Source: Flavobacteriales bacterium UBA5933
GTDB lineage: Bacteria > Bacteroidota > Bacteroidia > Flavobacteriales > Weeksellaceae
Assembly: GCA_002430925.1 (NCBI GenBank)
Contig: DJDD01000157.1
Coordinates: 1 to 6,813, forward strand
Direction of reading: 5' to 3'
Length of the DNA stretch: 6,813 nucleotides
The notes beneath the pieces were generated by a model. It was not told the origin of the DNA. It worked only from the letters and a program-made list of their open reading frames with translations, and ran no database searches. Made by a program: the position numbers and the translations under genes. Below, one piece after another: positions 1 to 6,220 of this stretch (its first letter is position 1; each line of letters starts with the position of its first letter).

Positions 1-174
1 TGATTATACTTTTTTTAAACTAAATTATGCATCATTTTTATTTGATGTATTTTACTTTAGACAATCATTGTGCCAATGTATATTTTAATGACATCATATT
101 ATTATTAAATGACATGTTGACATAAATAATAATTATATAGTTTAGTTTCATGATAAAATAGACAGTTTTTATAA
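1..174. other. AT-rich DNA without a recognisable gene
   Basis: No reading frame, tRNA or clear promoter stands out here. The octamer AATGACAT occurs at 87-94, 108-115 and again at 181-188, which may be chance in such AT-rich DNA. A weak imperfect hairpin is possible between 27-34 and 43-50 (one G-T pair). The stretch lies downstream of csaA on the minus strand, and its left neighbour is outside the window. Confidence 0.5.
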
Positions 175-200
175 GTAATCAATGACATATAATTGATTAC
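175..200 (-). terminator. weak hairpin after csaA, possible terminator
   Basis: GTAATCAAT (175-183) and ATTGATTAC (192-200) form a perfect 9-bp inverted repeat around an 8-nt loop. Read on the minus strand it begins 4 nt past the csaA stop codon, where a transcription terminator is expected. The stem is AT-rich and no T-tract follows on the minus strand, so intrinsic termination would be weak. It may only be a stabilising 3' hairpin. Confidence 0.3.
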
Positions 201-204
201 ATAA

Positions 205-543
205 TTATCCAATTTTACTGCCGTTTTCAACTTTTCTTTCTGGATTTAAAAGTATTACATCATTATTATTGTAAGCTCCCATAACTAGACATTCACTCAT
301 GAAATTTGCAATTTGTTTCTTCGGAAAATTTACGATTGCTACAATTTGTTTATATATTAAATCTTCTTTTGAATATAGATGTGTTAGTTGTGCAGAACTT
401 TTTTTAATTCCTAATTCACCAAAATCTATCTCTAATATATAAGCAGGTTTTTTCGCTTTAGGGAAATCGCTTACGTTTATAATTGTACCTATTCTAATAT
501 CAATTTTTTCAAAATCTTGCCAAGTAATAGTTTGTTCATTCAT
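205..543 (-). CDS. csaA: CsaA-type tRNA-binding domain protein
   Basis: A 112-residue cytoplasmic protein made of a single tRNA-binding OB-fold of the CsaA family. Bacillus CsaA is about 110 residues and is known as a dimeric chaperone-like protein linked to protein export; the cellular role in flavobacteria is not established. Visible family signatures are DIRIGTI at 15-21, KPAYILEIDFG at 32-42, SSAQLT at 49-54, VNFPKKQI at 71-78 and SECLVMGA at 83-90. The frame stays open to an ATG at 582, but the extra 13 residues (hydrophobic, then MVKKLI) are not expected in the family, so I take the ATG at 543, where MNEQTITWQDFEKIDIR matches the usual N-terminus. There is no Shine-Dalgarno sequence; the upstream stretch is A-rich. 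The gene is divergent from the M1 peptidase. Family is confident, function less so. Confidence 0.88.
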   Translation of the reverse strand: MNEQTITWQDFEKIDIRIGTIINVSDFPKAKKPAYILEIDFGELGIKKSSAQLTHLYSKEDLIYKQIVAIVNFPKKQIANFMSECLVMGAYNNNDVILLNPERKVENGSKIG

Positions 544-586
544 AATTAGTTTTTTTACCATTAAGATAATTATTATTTTCAATTCA

Positions 587-620
587 CGAATAAAATCAGC
601 TTTTTAGCTGATTTTATTCG
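587..620. terminator. perfect 15-bp hairpin between divergent genes
   Basis: Arms 587-601 and 606-620 are exact reverse complements around a TTTT loop. The pattern, A-rich 5' arm, GC-containing tip (CAGCT/AGCTG) and T-rich 3' arm, is that of a bidirectional intrinsic terminator, although no long T-run follows on either side. No gene ends here: csaA (minus) begins at 543 and the M1 peptidase (plus) at 651. It could be a promoter insulator, a 5'-leader hairpin of the csaA transcript, an operator, or the relic of a deleted gene's terminator. The structure is certain, the function is not. Confidence 0.55.
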
Positions 621-629
621 TTATAATCT

Positions 630-637
630 TATTTTTG
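630..637 (+). promoter_or_regulatory. candidate -7 element for the M1 peptidase gene
   Basis: TATTTTTG matches the Bacteroidota -7 consensus TAnnTTTG exactly. It lies 13 nt before the ATG at 651, giving a leader of only about 6-10 nt. No TTTG-like -33 element sits at the expected spacing, because that position falls within the hairpin at 587-620. In DNA this AT-rich such matches arise by chance a few times per window, so the assignment is tentative. Confidence 0.33.
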
Positions 638-650
638 ATAGGTTTTAAAA

Positions 651-2303
651 ATGAATATGAAAAAAATAATACTATTACTTGGTTTTTTATCTACTGTTAC
701 AAATGCTCAAGTATTAAATCATAAAGAAGGATTTAGTCGTCAAGATTCTTTACGAGGGACAAATAATGAATACAGAAGTTGGTGGAATGTTACACATTAT
801 TCAGTAAGTGTAGAACCTATAGAAAAAGATAAGTTTATTTCTGGAAATGTTATCATAAAATTTGATGAAGTCAAAAAACAACATGATAAACTTTTACAAA
901 TAGACTTACAAGAACCAATGCAAGTAAAATCTTTTGTTTTGAATGGAAAAACAATCAATGATTTTAAACGTGAAGGCAATGTATTCTTTATAAATACTGC
1001 TAAGGGTAAAATAAAACCTAAAAACAATAGTTTAGAGATTTCTTATTCTGGTAATCCAAGAGTTGCAGTGAAAGCTCCTTGGGATGGAGGATGGATTTTT
1101 GCAAAAGACCAACAAGGTCGTTCTTGGATGTCTGTTGCTGTACAAGGTTTAGGCGCAAGTGCATGGTATCCTAACAAAGATTACCAAGGAGATGAGCCAG
1201 ATAATGGTGCTGATTTAGAAATTATAGTTCCCAAAGAATTAGTAGGAGTTGGTAATGGACGATTAGTTTCTAAAAAAGAGAAAGGAGATAAAACTTCTTA
1301 TAAATGGAAAGTTGTTAACCCAATTAATAATTATAATATTATACCCTATATAGGACATTATACAAACTTTAAAGATTCTTTTCAAGGTGAAAAAGGAAAT
1401 CTGGATTTAGATTATTATGTTTTAGATTATAACGTAGACAAAGCTAAATCTCAATTTGAACAAGCAAAACTAATGCTAAAAAGTTTAGAAGATTGGTTTG
1501 GCCCTTATCCATTTTATGAGGATTCATATAAGATAATCGAAGCACCACATTTAGGTATGGAGCATCAATCTGGTATAGCTTACGGTAATGGATATAAAAA
1601 TGGTTATTTAGGTCGAGATTTATCAGGTTCTGGCTGGGGATTAAAATGGGATTTTATTATAGTGCATGAATCAGGACATGAATGGTTCGGTAACAACATA
1701 ACATCAAAAGATATTGCTGATATGTGGATACACGAAGCATTTACAGCTTATTCCGAAACATTATTTACAAATACTTATTATGGAAAAGAAGCAGCTGATC
1801 AATATGTTCGAGGAACAAGAAAAGCAATTCAAAATGATGTTCCTATTATTGGAGAATATGGCGTAAATCAAGAAGGTAGCGGAGATATGTACTACAAAGG
1901 TGCCAATATGTTACATACGCTAAGAACTTGGATGGACAATGATCAGAAATTTAAAGAAATGCTTAGAGGATTAAATAAAGAATTTTATCATAAAACAGTT
2001 ACTTCTGATGAGGTAGAACATTTTATTGCAAAATCATTTGAAACTGACCTTAGACCATTTTTTAATCAATATTTACGAACAACCAAAATTCCTACATTAC
2101 AAATTAAGCAAAACGGGAATCATGTAGAGTTTAAATATACAAATGTTGTCGATGGATTTGCAATGCCATTACGTTTAAAAGGGTCTAAAAAAGTTATATA
2201 TCCCACAACAACTTGGCAGGTGTTAAATGATAGCTCTATTAATAAGTCAACAGATTTATCTATAGATCCTAATTATTTCATCGAAACTCATATAGAATTA
2301 TAA
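651..2303 (+). CDS. secreted M1 family zinc metallopeptidase
   Basis: A 550-residue exported zinc peptidase of the M1 (aminopeptidase N / LTA4 hydrolase) clan, probably removing N-terminal residues from peptides in the periplasm or outside; the substrate is unknown. Residues 1-19 form a Sec signal peptide with a KK n-region, hydrophobic core IILLLGFL and likely cleavage TNA|Q. There is no lipobox cysteine and I see no type IX sorting domain. A beta-rich N-domain (about 47-230) precedes the catalytic domain. The zinc site is HESGH at 339-343 with third ligand E362 (HEXXH-X18-E). Y414 in YYKG is the likely catalytic tyrosine. GMEHQ at 302-306 occupies the place of the classical GAMEN motif. A short beta domain (about 485-550) ends the protein; the long C-terminal helical domain of 850-residue aminopeptidase N is absent. 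ATG 651 gives MNMKK; ATG 657 would serve equally well. Single gene, no partner evident. Confidence 0.92.
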   Translation: MNMKKIILLLGFLSTVTNAQVLNHKEGFSRQDSLRGTNNEYRSWWNVTHYSVSVEPIEKDKFISGNVIIKFDEVKKQHDKLLQIDLQEPMQVKSFVLNGKTINDFKREGNVFFINTAKGKIKPKNNSLEISYSGNPRVAVKAPWDGGWIFAKDQQGRSWMSVAVQGLGASAWYPNKDYQGDEPDNGADLEIIVPKELVGVGNGRLVSKKEKGDKTSYKWKVVNPINNYNIIPYIGHYTNFKDSFQGEKGNLDLDYYVLDYNVDKAKSQFEQAKLMLKSLEDWFGPYPFYEDSYKIIEAPHLGMEHQSGIAYGNGYKNGYLGRDLSGSGWGLKWDFIIVHESGHEWFGNNITSKDIADMWIHEAFTAYSETLFTNTYYGKEAADQYVRGTRKAIQNDVPIIGEYGVNQEGSGDMYYKGANMLHTLRTWMDNDQKFKEMLRGLNKEFYHKTVTSDEVEHFIAKSFETDLRPFFNQYLRTTKIPTLQIKQNGNHVEFKYTNVVDGFAMPLRLKGSKKVIYPTTTWQVLNDSSINKSTDLSIDPNYFIETHIEL

Positions 2304-2320
2304 AGTAAATTTAATTTTTA

Positions 2321-2399
2321 GGGCAACTATTCCGCCTTCCGTTCCCACTTTTTTTATTTATCAAAAAAATAAAAAAGAGTTCCACTCAAGTCGGGTTGC
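2321..2399 (+). repeat. structured intergenic element, flavobacterial repeat-like
   Basis: A 79-nt block that is locally richer in G and C than its surroundings at both ends. The termini GCAAC (2323-2327) and GTTGC (2395-2399) pair. Inside, 2348-2359 (C, seven Ts, ATTT) pairs with 2367-2377 (AAAT, six As, G) as an 11-bp stem with one bulged T and a 7-nt loop. The inner stem is flanked by GTTCCCA on the left and AGTTCCACT on the right. From memory, similar blocks (GGGC at one end, a T-run/A-run hairpin, TTCCACT, then a GGGT- or CCCT-type end) recur between genes in flavobacterial genomes. Orientation and function are unknown. It may also act as a terminator for the M1 peptidase gene. Confidence 0.45.
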
Positions 2400-2458
2400 A
2401 AAACAAACTAAAAGTTAATCAAAACAAATATCATCATTCATAGATAATCAAAAAAGCA

Positions 2459-2466
2459 TAAATTTG
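2459..2466 (+). promoter_or_regulatory. candidate -7 element for lnt
   Basis: TAAATTTG is an exact match to TAnnTTTG and ends only 4 nt before the lnt ATG at 2471. If used, transcription would begin at or near the A of the start codon, giving a leaderless or nearly leaderless mRNA. No convincing -33 TTTG is seen at 17-23 nt upstream. Confidence 0.4.
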
Positions 2467-2470
2467 CTCC

Positions 2471-4126
2471 ATGAAAAAATACATTGCATACGCAATCGCA
2501 ACAGGATTATTATTAACAGCAGGTTGGCCTTCTCATGGTTTTCCTTTGTTATTATTTATAGGTTTTGTTCCTTTAATGCTTGCAGAACATCAAATTTCTC
2601 AACGAGCAGAATTTAAAAAGAAAGGACGTAAAATATTCGGATTATCTTTTTTAGCGTTCTTTATTTGGAATGCAGCCGTAATTTGGTGGTTACATTATGC
2701 AAAAGAAACAGATGCAAATGGAGATTTGCATAATTCTTGGAGCGCATATCTTATTCCTGTTATTGCAAACTCACTGTTCATGTCAATTGTTTTTCAATTG
2801 TATCATTTTGTAAAGAAAAGAGCAGGGAATTTGTATGGTTTAATATTTCTTCCTGCTATTTGGATTTGTTTTGATAAGCTTACTCTAAATTGGGAATTAA
2901 CTTGGCCTTGGTTTAATCTTGGGAATGGATTTGCTAGTTATTACGAATGGGTTCAGTGGTACGAATATACAGGAACTTTCGGAGGAGCTTTATGGATTTG
3001 GATTGTTAATATTGTTGTATTCTTTTATATGACAGCTTATATTAATAAGAAAGAAATAAAGTACCTTAATAAATTAGGAATATATACTACGATATTAATA
3101 GTCGTTCCAATAGGAATATCATATATTATATATGCAAATTACAAAGAGGAAGGGAAAGCGCTTAATGTTCTAGTATTACAACCAGACTTAGATCCTTATC
3201 AAGATAAGTACACCAAAGACGGTTTACAAGTCTATGATGATTTAAAAAGATTAACATTAAAAAACATTCAACCCAATACTCAATTTGTTGTAGCTCCAGA
3301 AACAGCCGTCCCTGGTTCATCAGCATTAGTTTTTGATAATTTGTATAAAGATTTAATCGTACAAGATATTCAGCAGCTAACAAAAACTAAAAAAGATTTA
3401 CATTTTGTTACAGGTGCATCTTTAATAAGAATTTATCCAGTATCATCTTTAGCAACAGAAACAGCTTCTGTAATGAATGATGGAATTACATGGTACGACG
3501 CTTATAACTCTGCATTACAGATAGGTTCAAACGATTCAATTCAAGTTTATCATAAGAGTAAATTAGTGCCCGGAGTAGAAAATTTTCCATATCGTCAATA
3601 TTTAATGCCAATTATTGGAGAATTTATGCTTAACTTTGGCGGCACAACAAAAACGTTGGGGGTTCAACCTCACCGTTCTGTTTTCAAAAACAAAACAAAC
3701 ACCGCTACTGTTGCTCCGGTTATATGTTACGAATCTATTTACGGAGAGTATACAACAGAATATGTGAGAGAGGGTGCAAATGTTTTGTTCACTATGACCA
3801 ATGATTCTTGGTGGGGCTCTACCGATGGTCATAGACAATTACTATTATATGGTAATTTAAGAGCTATTGAAAATAGACGAGCTATTGTTAGATCAGCAAA
3901 TTCAGGTATTTCGGCTTTCGTTAATCAGCGAGGAGATATAATGAAGTCTTTACCATATGGAGAGCAAGGTGCTATGAACGGCACAGTTCTAATGAATAGT
4001 AAATTAACGTTTTATACTAAGTATGGCGACCTAATTGCAAGAATAGCTATGTTAATAATGGGAATTATTTTAGCTTATACCTTCGCTCAAAAGTTGTTGT
4101 ATAAAGAGATTGTGAAAAAAAAGTAA
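2471..4126 (+). CDS. lnt: apolipoprotein N-acyltransferase
   Basis: A 551-residue inner-membrane enzyme that moves a fatty acid from phospholipid to the N-terminal diacylglyceryl-cysteine of lipoproteins, the last step of lipoprotein maturation. Hydrophobic segments lie at about 4-19, 23-38, 56-76, 92-113, 119-135, 171-190, 203-224 and 521-538, the eight-helix layout of Lnt. A periplasmic nitrilase-fold domain spans about 232-500. The catalytic triad is visible: E277 in VAPETAVPG, K362 in YHKSKLVPG and C419 in PVICYES. E370 matches the extra glutamate of the VPFGE loop in the E. coli enzyme, although here the loop reads VPGVE. TNDSWWG after the cysteine is another family mark. Length is slightly above E. 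coli Lnt (512). ATG 2471 is the first Met of the frame, and the next is beyond helix 1. The gene appears to be transcribed alone; no terminator is seen in the 82 nt before rpmB. Confidence 0.95.
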   Translation: MKKYIAYAIATGLLLTAGWPSHGFPLLLFIGFVPLMLAEHQISQRAEFKKKGRKIFGLSFLAFFIWNAAVIWWLHYAKETDANGDLHNSWSAYLIPVIANSLFMSIVFQLYHFVKKRAGNLYGLIFLPAIWICFDKLTLNWELTWPWFNLGNGFASYYEWVQWYEYTGTFGGALWIWIVNIVVFFYMTAYINKKEIKYLNKLGIYTTILIVVPIGISYIIYANYKEEGKALNVLVLQPDLDPYQDKYTKDGLQVYDDLKRLTLKNIQPNTQFVVAPETAVPGSSALVFDNLYKDLIVQDIQQLTKTKKDLHFVTGASLIRIYPVSSLATETASVMNDGITWYDAYNSALQIGSNDSIQVYHKSKLVPGVENFPYRQYLMPIIGEFMLNFGGTTKTLGVQPHRSVFKNKTNTATVAPVICYESIYGEYTTEYVREGANVLFTMTNDSWWGSTDGHRQLLLYGNLRAIENRRAIVRSANSGISAFVNQRGDIMKSLPYGEQGAMNGTVLMNSKLTFYTKYGDLIARIAMLIMGIILAYTFAQKLLYKEIVKKK

Positions 4127-4143
4127 AATTAATAACCTAAAGA

Positions 4144-4175
4144 GTTGTATAAGTAATATATAATTTGTTACTTTG
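4144..4175 (+). promoter_or_regulatory. promoter candidate of the rpmB operon
   Basis: TTACTTTG at 4168-4175 is one mismatch from TAnnTTTG, followed by CACTC as often seen in flavobacterial promoters. GTTG at 4144-4147 fits the -33 TTTG/TTG element with a 20-nt spacer. The predicted start, near 4181-4183, leaves a 25-30-nt A-rich leader before the rpmB ATG at 4209. This is the best-formed promoter in the window because both elements are present. Confidence 0.5.
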
Positions 4176-4208
4176 CACTCCGTTTAAAATAAGACAATAC
4201 AAAATAAG

Positions 4209-4445
4209 ATGTCAAAAATTTGTCAAATTACAGGTAAGAGAAGATTAGTGGGAAACAATGTTTCTCATGCTAATAATAAAACAAAACGCACTTTTGAAGT
4301 GAATTTGTTCAAAAAGAAATTTTTTATGCCAGAAGCTGGTGAGTGGATTACGTTAAGAGTTTCTGCACACGGTTTAAAAACAATCAACAAATTAGGAGTT
4401 GATGAGGCTGTTAAACGCGCACGCAAAGAAGGTTTAATCAAATAA
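4209..4445 (+). CDS. rpmB: 50S ribosomal protein bL28
   Basis: A 78-residue basic protein of the large ribosomal subunit. The N-terminus MSKICQITGKR and the following GNNVSHANNKTKR (residues 15-27) are the L28 signature, and TLRVSAHGLKTINK (47-60) is the conserved second half. Length equals that of E. coli bL28 (78). It has a single cysteine, so it is the zinc-free form. First gene of a tight operon, with 11 nt to rpmG. There is no Shine-Dalgarno sequence; the ATG is preceded by AAAATAAG. Confidence 0.97.
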   Translation: MSKICQITGKRRLVGNNVSHANNKTKRTFEVNLFKKKFFMPEAGEWITLRVSAHGLKTINKLGVDEAVKRARKEGLIK

Positions 4446-4456
4446 TTTAAGACACC

Positions 4457-4639
4457 ATGGCAAAAAAAGGAAACAGAGTACAAGTAATTTTAGAGTGTAC
4501 AGAGCATAAAGAAAGTGGTATGCCAGGAATGTCTCGCTATATCACTACGAAAAATAAAAAGAATACTCCAGATCGTATTGAGTTGAAAAAATACAACCCA
4601 GTATTAAAGAAGTATACAGTTCACAAGGAGATTAAATAA
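4457..4639 (+). CDS. rpmG: 50S ribosomal protein bL33
   Basis: A 60-residue basic protein of the large subunit, near the tRNA exit site. MAKKGNRVQVILECTEHK (1-18), YITTKNKKNTPDRIELKKYNP (28-48) and the terminal HKEIK follow the L33 pattern. The paired cysteines of zinc-binding L33 are absent (only C14 remains), so this is a zinc-independent (C-minus) paralogue. About five residues longer than E. coli L33, mostly through the ESGMPGMS insert at 19-26, which is typical of Bacteroidota as far as I recall. Second gene of the operon. Confidence 0.97.
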   Translation: MAKKGNRVQVILECTEHKESGMPGMSRYITTKNKKNTPDRIELKKYNPVLKKYTVHKEIK

Positions 4640-4653
4640 TAAAATTTTAGACG

Positions 4654-4803
4654 ATGGCAAAGAAAACGGTAGCAACCCTACAAACTGGGTCTAAAAAAAT
4701 GACCAAAGTAATCAAAATGGTAAAATCTCCTAAATCTGGAGCTTACGTATTTGTTGAAAAAGTAGTTAACGCTGATGATGCAAATTCTTTCTTCACGAAA
4801 TAA
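4654..4803 (+). CDS. DUF4295 protein, probable ribosomal protein bL38
   Basis: A 49-residue, lysine-rich protein beginning MAKKTVATLQTGSKKMTKVI, with KMVKSPKSGAYVF in the middle and FFTK at the end. This is the DUF4295 family, restricted to Bacteroidota and placed after rpmG. The F. johnsoniae ribosome structure revealed a new large-subunit protein, bL38; from memory this family is that protein, but I cannot confirm the identity here. Small size, high basic charge, an MAKK start like rpmG and a 14-nt gap to rpmG all fit a ribosomal role. Too short for many gene callers, so easily missed. The operon terminator follows 42 nt after its stop. Confidence 0.9.
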   Translation: MAKKTVATLQTGSKKMTKVIKMVKSPKSGAYVFVEKVVNADDANSFFTK

Positions 4804-4845
4804 TTTGAAATTCATCACCTTACAGAAAATATTTAAGGTTAATTG

Positions 4846-4873
4846 AGCTGCCTCGTTTTAGGGCGGCTTTTTT
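4846..4873 (+). terminator. Rho-independent terminator of the rpmB-rpmG-DUF4295 operon
   Basis: AGCTGCCT (4846-4853) pairs with GGGCGGCT (4861-4868) over 8 bp, including two G-T pairs, around a 7-nt loop. A run of six Ts (4868-4873) follows. The stem is far more GC-rich than its surroundings. It separates the ribosomal operon from ftsY. Confidence 0.82.
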
Positions 4874-4881
4874 ATTTCCTT

Positions 4882-4899
4882 TAATTTTGTGTATCTTCG
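4882..4899 (+). promoter_or_regulatory. ftsY promoter candidates
   Basis: Two overlapping possibilities lie just past the terminator. TAATTTTG (4882-4889) matches TAnnTTTG exactly, and TATCTTCG (4892-4899) has one mismatch. Either would give a leader of about 25-35 nt before the ATG at 4930. Neither has a clear TTTG at -33, since that place falls in the terminator or its T-tract. The terminator in front makes an ftsY promoter necessary. Confidence 0.45.
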
Positions 4900-4929
4900 T
4901 ACAAAATTTTTAAGATAAATTAACTTTTA

Positions 4930-5892
4930 ATGAGTTGGTTCAAAAAAATACTAGGTAAAGAGAGTAAAGAGAAGTTAGATGATGGTTTACAGAAATCAAA
5001 AACTTCTTTATTCGATAAAATTAGTCGCGCTGTTGTTGGTAAATCAAAAGTTGACGATGAGGTCTTAGATGATTTAGAGGAAGTTTTAATTTCATCTGAT
5101 GTAGGTGTAGAAACAACTGTTAAAATTATTCGTAGGATAGAGGAACGTGTAGAACGAGATAAATATGTTTCTACTTCTGAACTTGATATTATCCTAAGAG
5201 AAGAAATTGCAGGTTTACTTTCTGAAAATAATGTAGAAGATACAAATGGTTTTTCAATTCCTAAAAAAAATGTTCCCTACGTTATTATGGTAGTTGGAGT
5301 AAATGGAGTTGGGAAAACAACTACAATTGGTAAATTAGCATCACAATTCAAATCACAAGGATTAAAAGTTGTGTTAGGTGCAGCTGATACTTTTCGTGCT
5401 GCAGCAGTAGATCAATTAGTCATTTGGTCAGAACGCGCAGGTGTTCCAATTGTAAAACAAGCAATGGGGTCAGATCCTGCTTCAGTAGCTTTTGATACGA
5501 TTCAGTCAGCTGTCGCTCAAAATGCAGACGTGGTATTAATAGATACTGCAGGTCGTTTACATAATAAGATTAATTTGATGAACGAATTATCAAAAATAAA
5601 ACGAGTAATGCAAAAGGTTATTCCAGATGCACCTCACGAAGTTTTATTGGTCTTAGATGGTTCAACTGGTCAAAATGCATTCGAGCAAGCAAAGCAATTT
5701 ACTCAAGCAACAGAAGTTTCTTCTTTAGCCGTTACAAAATTAGACGGTACAGCTAAAGGTGGTGTTGTGATTGGTATTTCAGATCAATTTCAAATCCCTG
5801 TAAAATATATAGGTGTCGGAGAAGGTATAAATGATTTACAAGCATTCAATAAAATGGAATTTGTAGATTCATTCTTTAAACGAAATCAATAA
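4930..5892 (+). CDS. ftsY: signal recognition particle receptor FtsY
   Basis: A 320-residue SRP GTPase at the inner face of the cytoplasmic membrane that docks ribosome-nascent chain-SRP complexes for delivery to SecYEG. The helical N domain fills about 1-100 and the NG GTPase follows. G motifs in order: P-loop GVNGVGKTT (123-131), DTFRAAA (153-159), DTAGRLHNK (205-213), TKLDG (269-273) and the closing GVGEGINDLQAF (295-306). The long acidic A domain of E. coli FtsY is missing; the protein starts with the amphipathic, lysine-rich MSWFKKILGKESKEK, which may itself serve as membrane anchor. Length is close to Bacillus FtsY. Transcribed from its own promoter after the upstream terminator, and closed by a strong terminator. 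Confidence 0.97.
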   Translation: MSWFKKILGKESKEKLDDGLQKSKTSLFDKISRAVVGKSKVDDEVLDDLEEVLISSDVGVETTVKIIRRIEERVERDKYVSTSELDIILREEIAGLLSENNVEDTNGFSIPKKNVPYVIMVVGVNGVGKTTTIGKLASQFKSQGLKVVLGAADTFRAAAVDQLVIWSERAGVPIVKQAMGSDPASVAFDTIQSAVAQNADVVLIDTAGRLHNKINLMNELSKIKRVMQKVIPDAPHEVLLVLDGSTGQNAFEQAKQFTQATEVSSLAVTKLDGTAKGGVVIGISDQFQIPVKYIGVGEGINDLQAFNKMEFVDSFFKRNQ

Positions 5893-5900
5893 AACAATAT

Positions 5901-5935
5901 AAAAATCCTCAGGAATTTTTCTTGAGGATTTTTTT
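5901..5935 (+). terminator. strong Rho-independent terminator after ftsY
   Basis: AAAAATCCTCA (5901-5911) pairs perfectly with TGAGGATTTTT (5923-5933). The stem continues inward with GGAA/TTCT for 15 bp in all, leaving a 3-nt loop, and a run of seven Ts (5929-5935) ends it. It starts 8 nt after the ftsY stop codon. The A-run on the left means it could also act on transcription from the right. Confidence 0.9.
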
Positions 5936-6000
5936 ATTGAATTTTTTGGGGTTGAATCGTAACCTTTCAGTTTACTTTCTCACGAGTCGATATCTCAAAG

Positions 6001-6042
6001 TAGCTAGCAACAGCAACTTTTCAAGGTAGCTGTTACTCGCTA
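6001..6042. repeat. imperfect 17-bp inverted repeat
   Basis: TAGCTAGCAACAGCAAC (6001-6017) and GTAGCTGTTACTCGCTA (6026-6042) pair at 14 of 17 positions around an 8-nt loop that can add two more pairs. It is not next to a T-tract and does not end a gene. It may be a decayed mobile-repeat relic or an RNA hairpin. It does not resemble the tandem units that follow. Confidence 0.45.
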
Positions 6043-6143
6043 ATCATACCATGGCTTAACACAATTAGTACGGAGAACAACCATTTTTTTTCAGTGTTCA
6101 AGTTCTCCAGTGTTTCAGTTTTTATGTTATTAATTTAGTGATA

Positions 6144-6185
6144 TAACTTATAACTCATAACTCACAACTCATTACTTAGAACTCA
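6144..6185. repeat. nested heptamer tract, consensus YAACTCA
   Basis: Six consecutive 7-mers close to TAACTCA/CAACTCA fill these 42 bases. The same phase is kept in the other units: five at 6280-6314, four at 6408-6435, four at 6508-6535, six at 6621-6662 and five at 6732-6766. The changing heptad count is what replication slippage produces. A 35-nt stretch at 6150-6184 recurs unchanged at 6627-6661. Confidence 0.85.
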
Positions 6186-6190
6186 CGAGA

Positions 6191-6220
6191 TGTCATTCAT
6201 AGCCTGTCGAAGAATCTTTT
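6191..6220. repeat. TGTCATTC...GAATCTTTT block, first of four copies
   Basis: This 30-nt block recurs at 6320-6349, 6541-6570 and 6668-6697 with a few substitutions, always right after the heptad tract. In the unit starting at 6378 only its right end remains (GAAGAATCTTTT from 6438). It is the most GC-containing part of each unit and the part that resembles dispersed repeats known to me from other Bacteroidota genomes (recollection, not checked). Confidence 0.7.

Noticed and set aside
544..582. N-terminal extension of csaA to the ATG at 582
   Set aside because: The added residues are low-complexity Ile/Lys text outside the family's normal length, and the ATG at 543 gives the usual N-terminus.
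797..1027. 76-codon frame on the minus strand inside the M1 peptidase gene
   Set aside because: It lies opposite a well-conserved gene, and its protein has no recognisable features; it is a shadow frame.
3162..3838. Two minus-strand frames inside lnt (3162-3383 and 3602-3838)
   Set aside because: They overlap the conserved nitrilase domain of lnt, including its catalytic codons, and look like chance frames.
4265..4483. Minus-strand frame across rpmB and the start of rpmG
   Set aside because: It is antisense to two ribosomal protein genes and has no independent support.
4817..4839. Second small hairpin (ACCTTA/TAAGGT) before the operon terminator
   Set aside because: Only 6 bp with an 11-nt loop and no T-tract; the terminator at 4846-4873 explains the end of the operon better.
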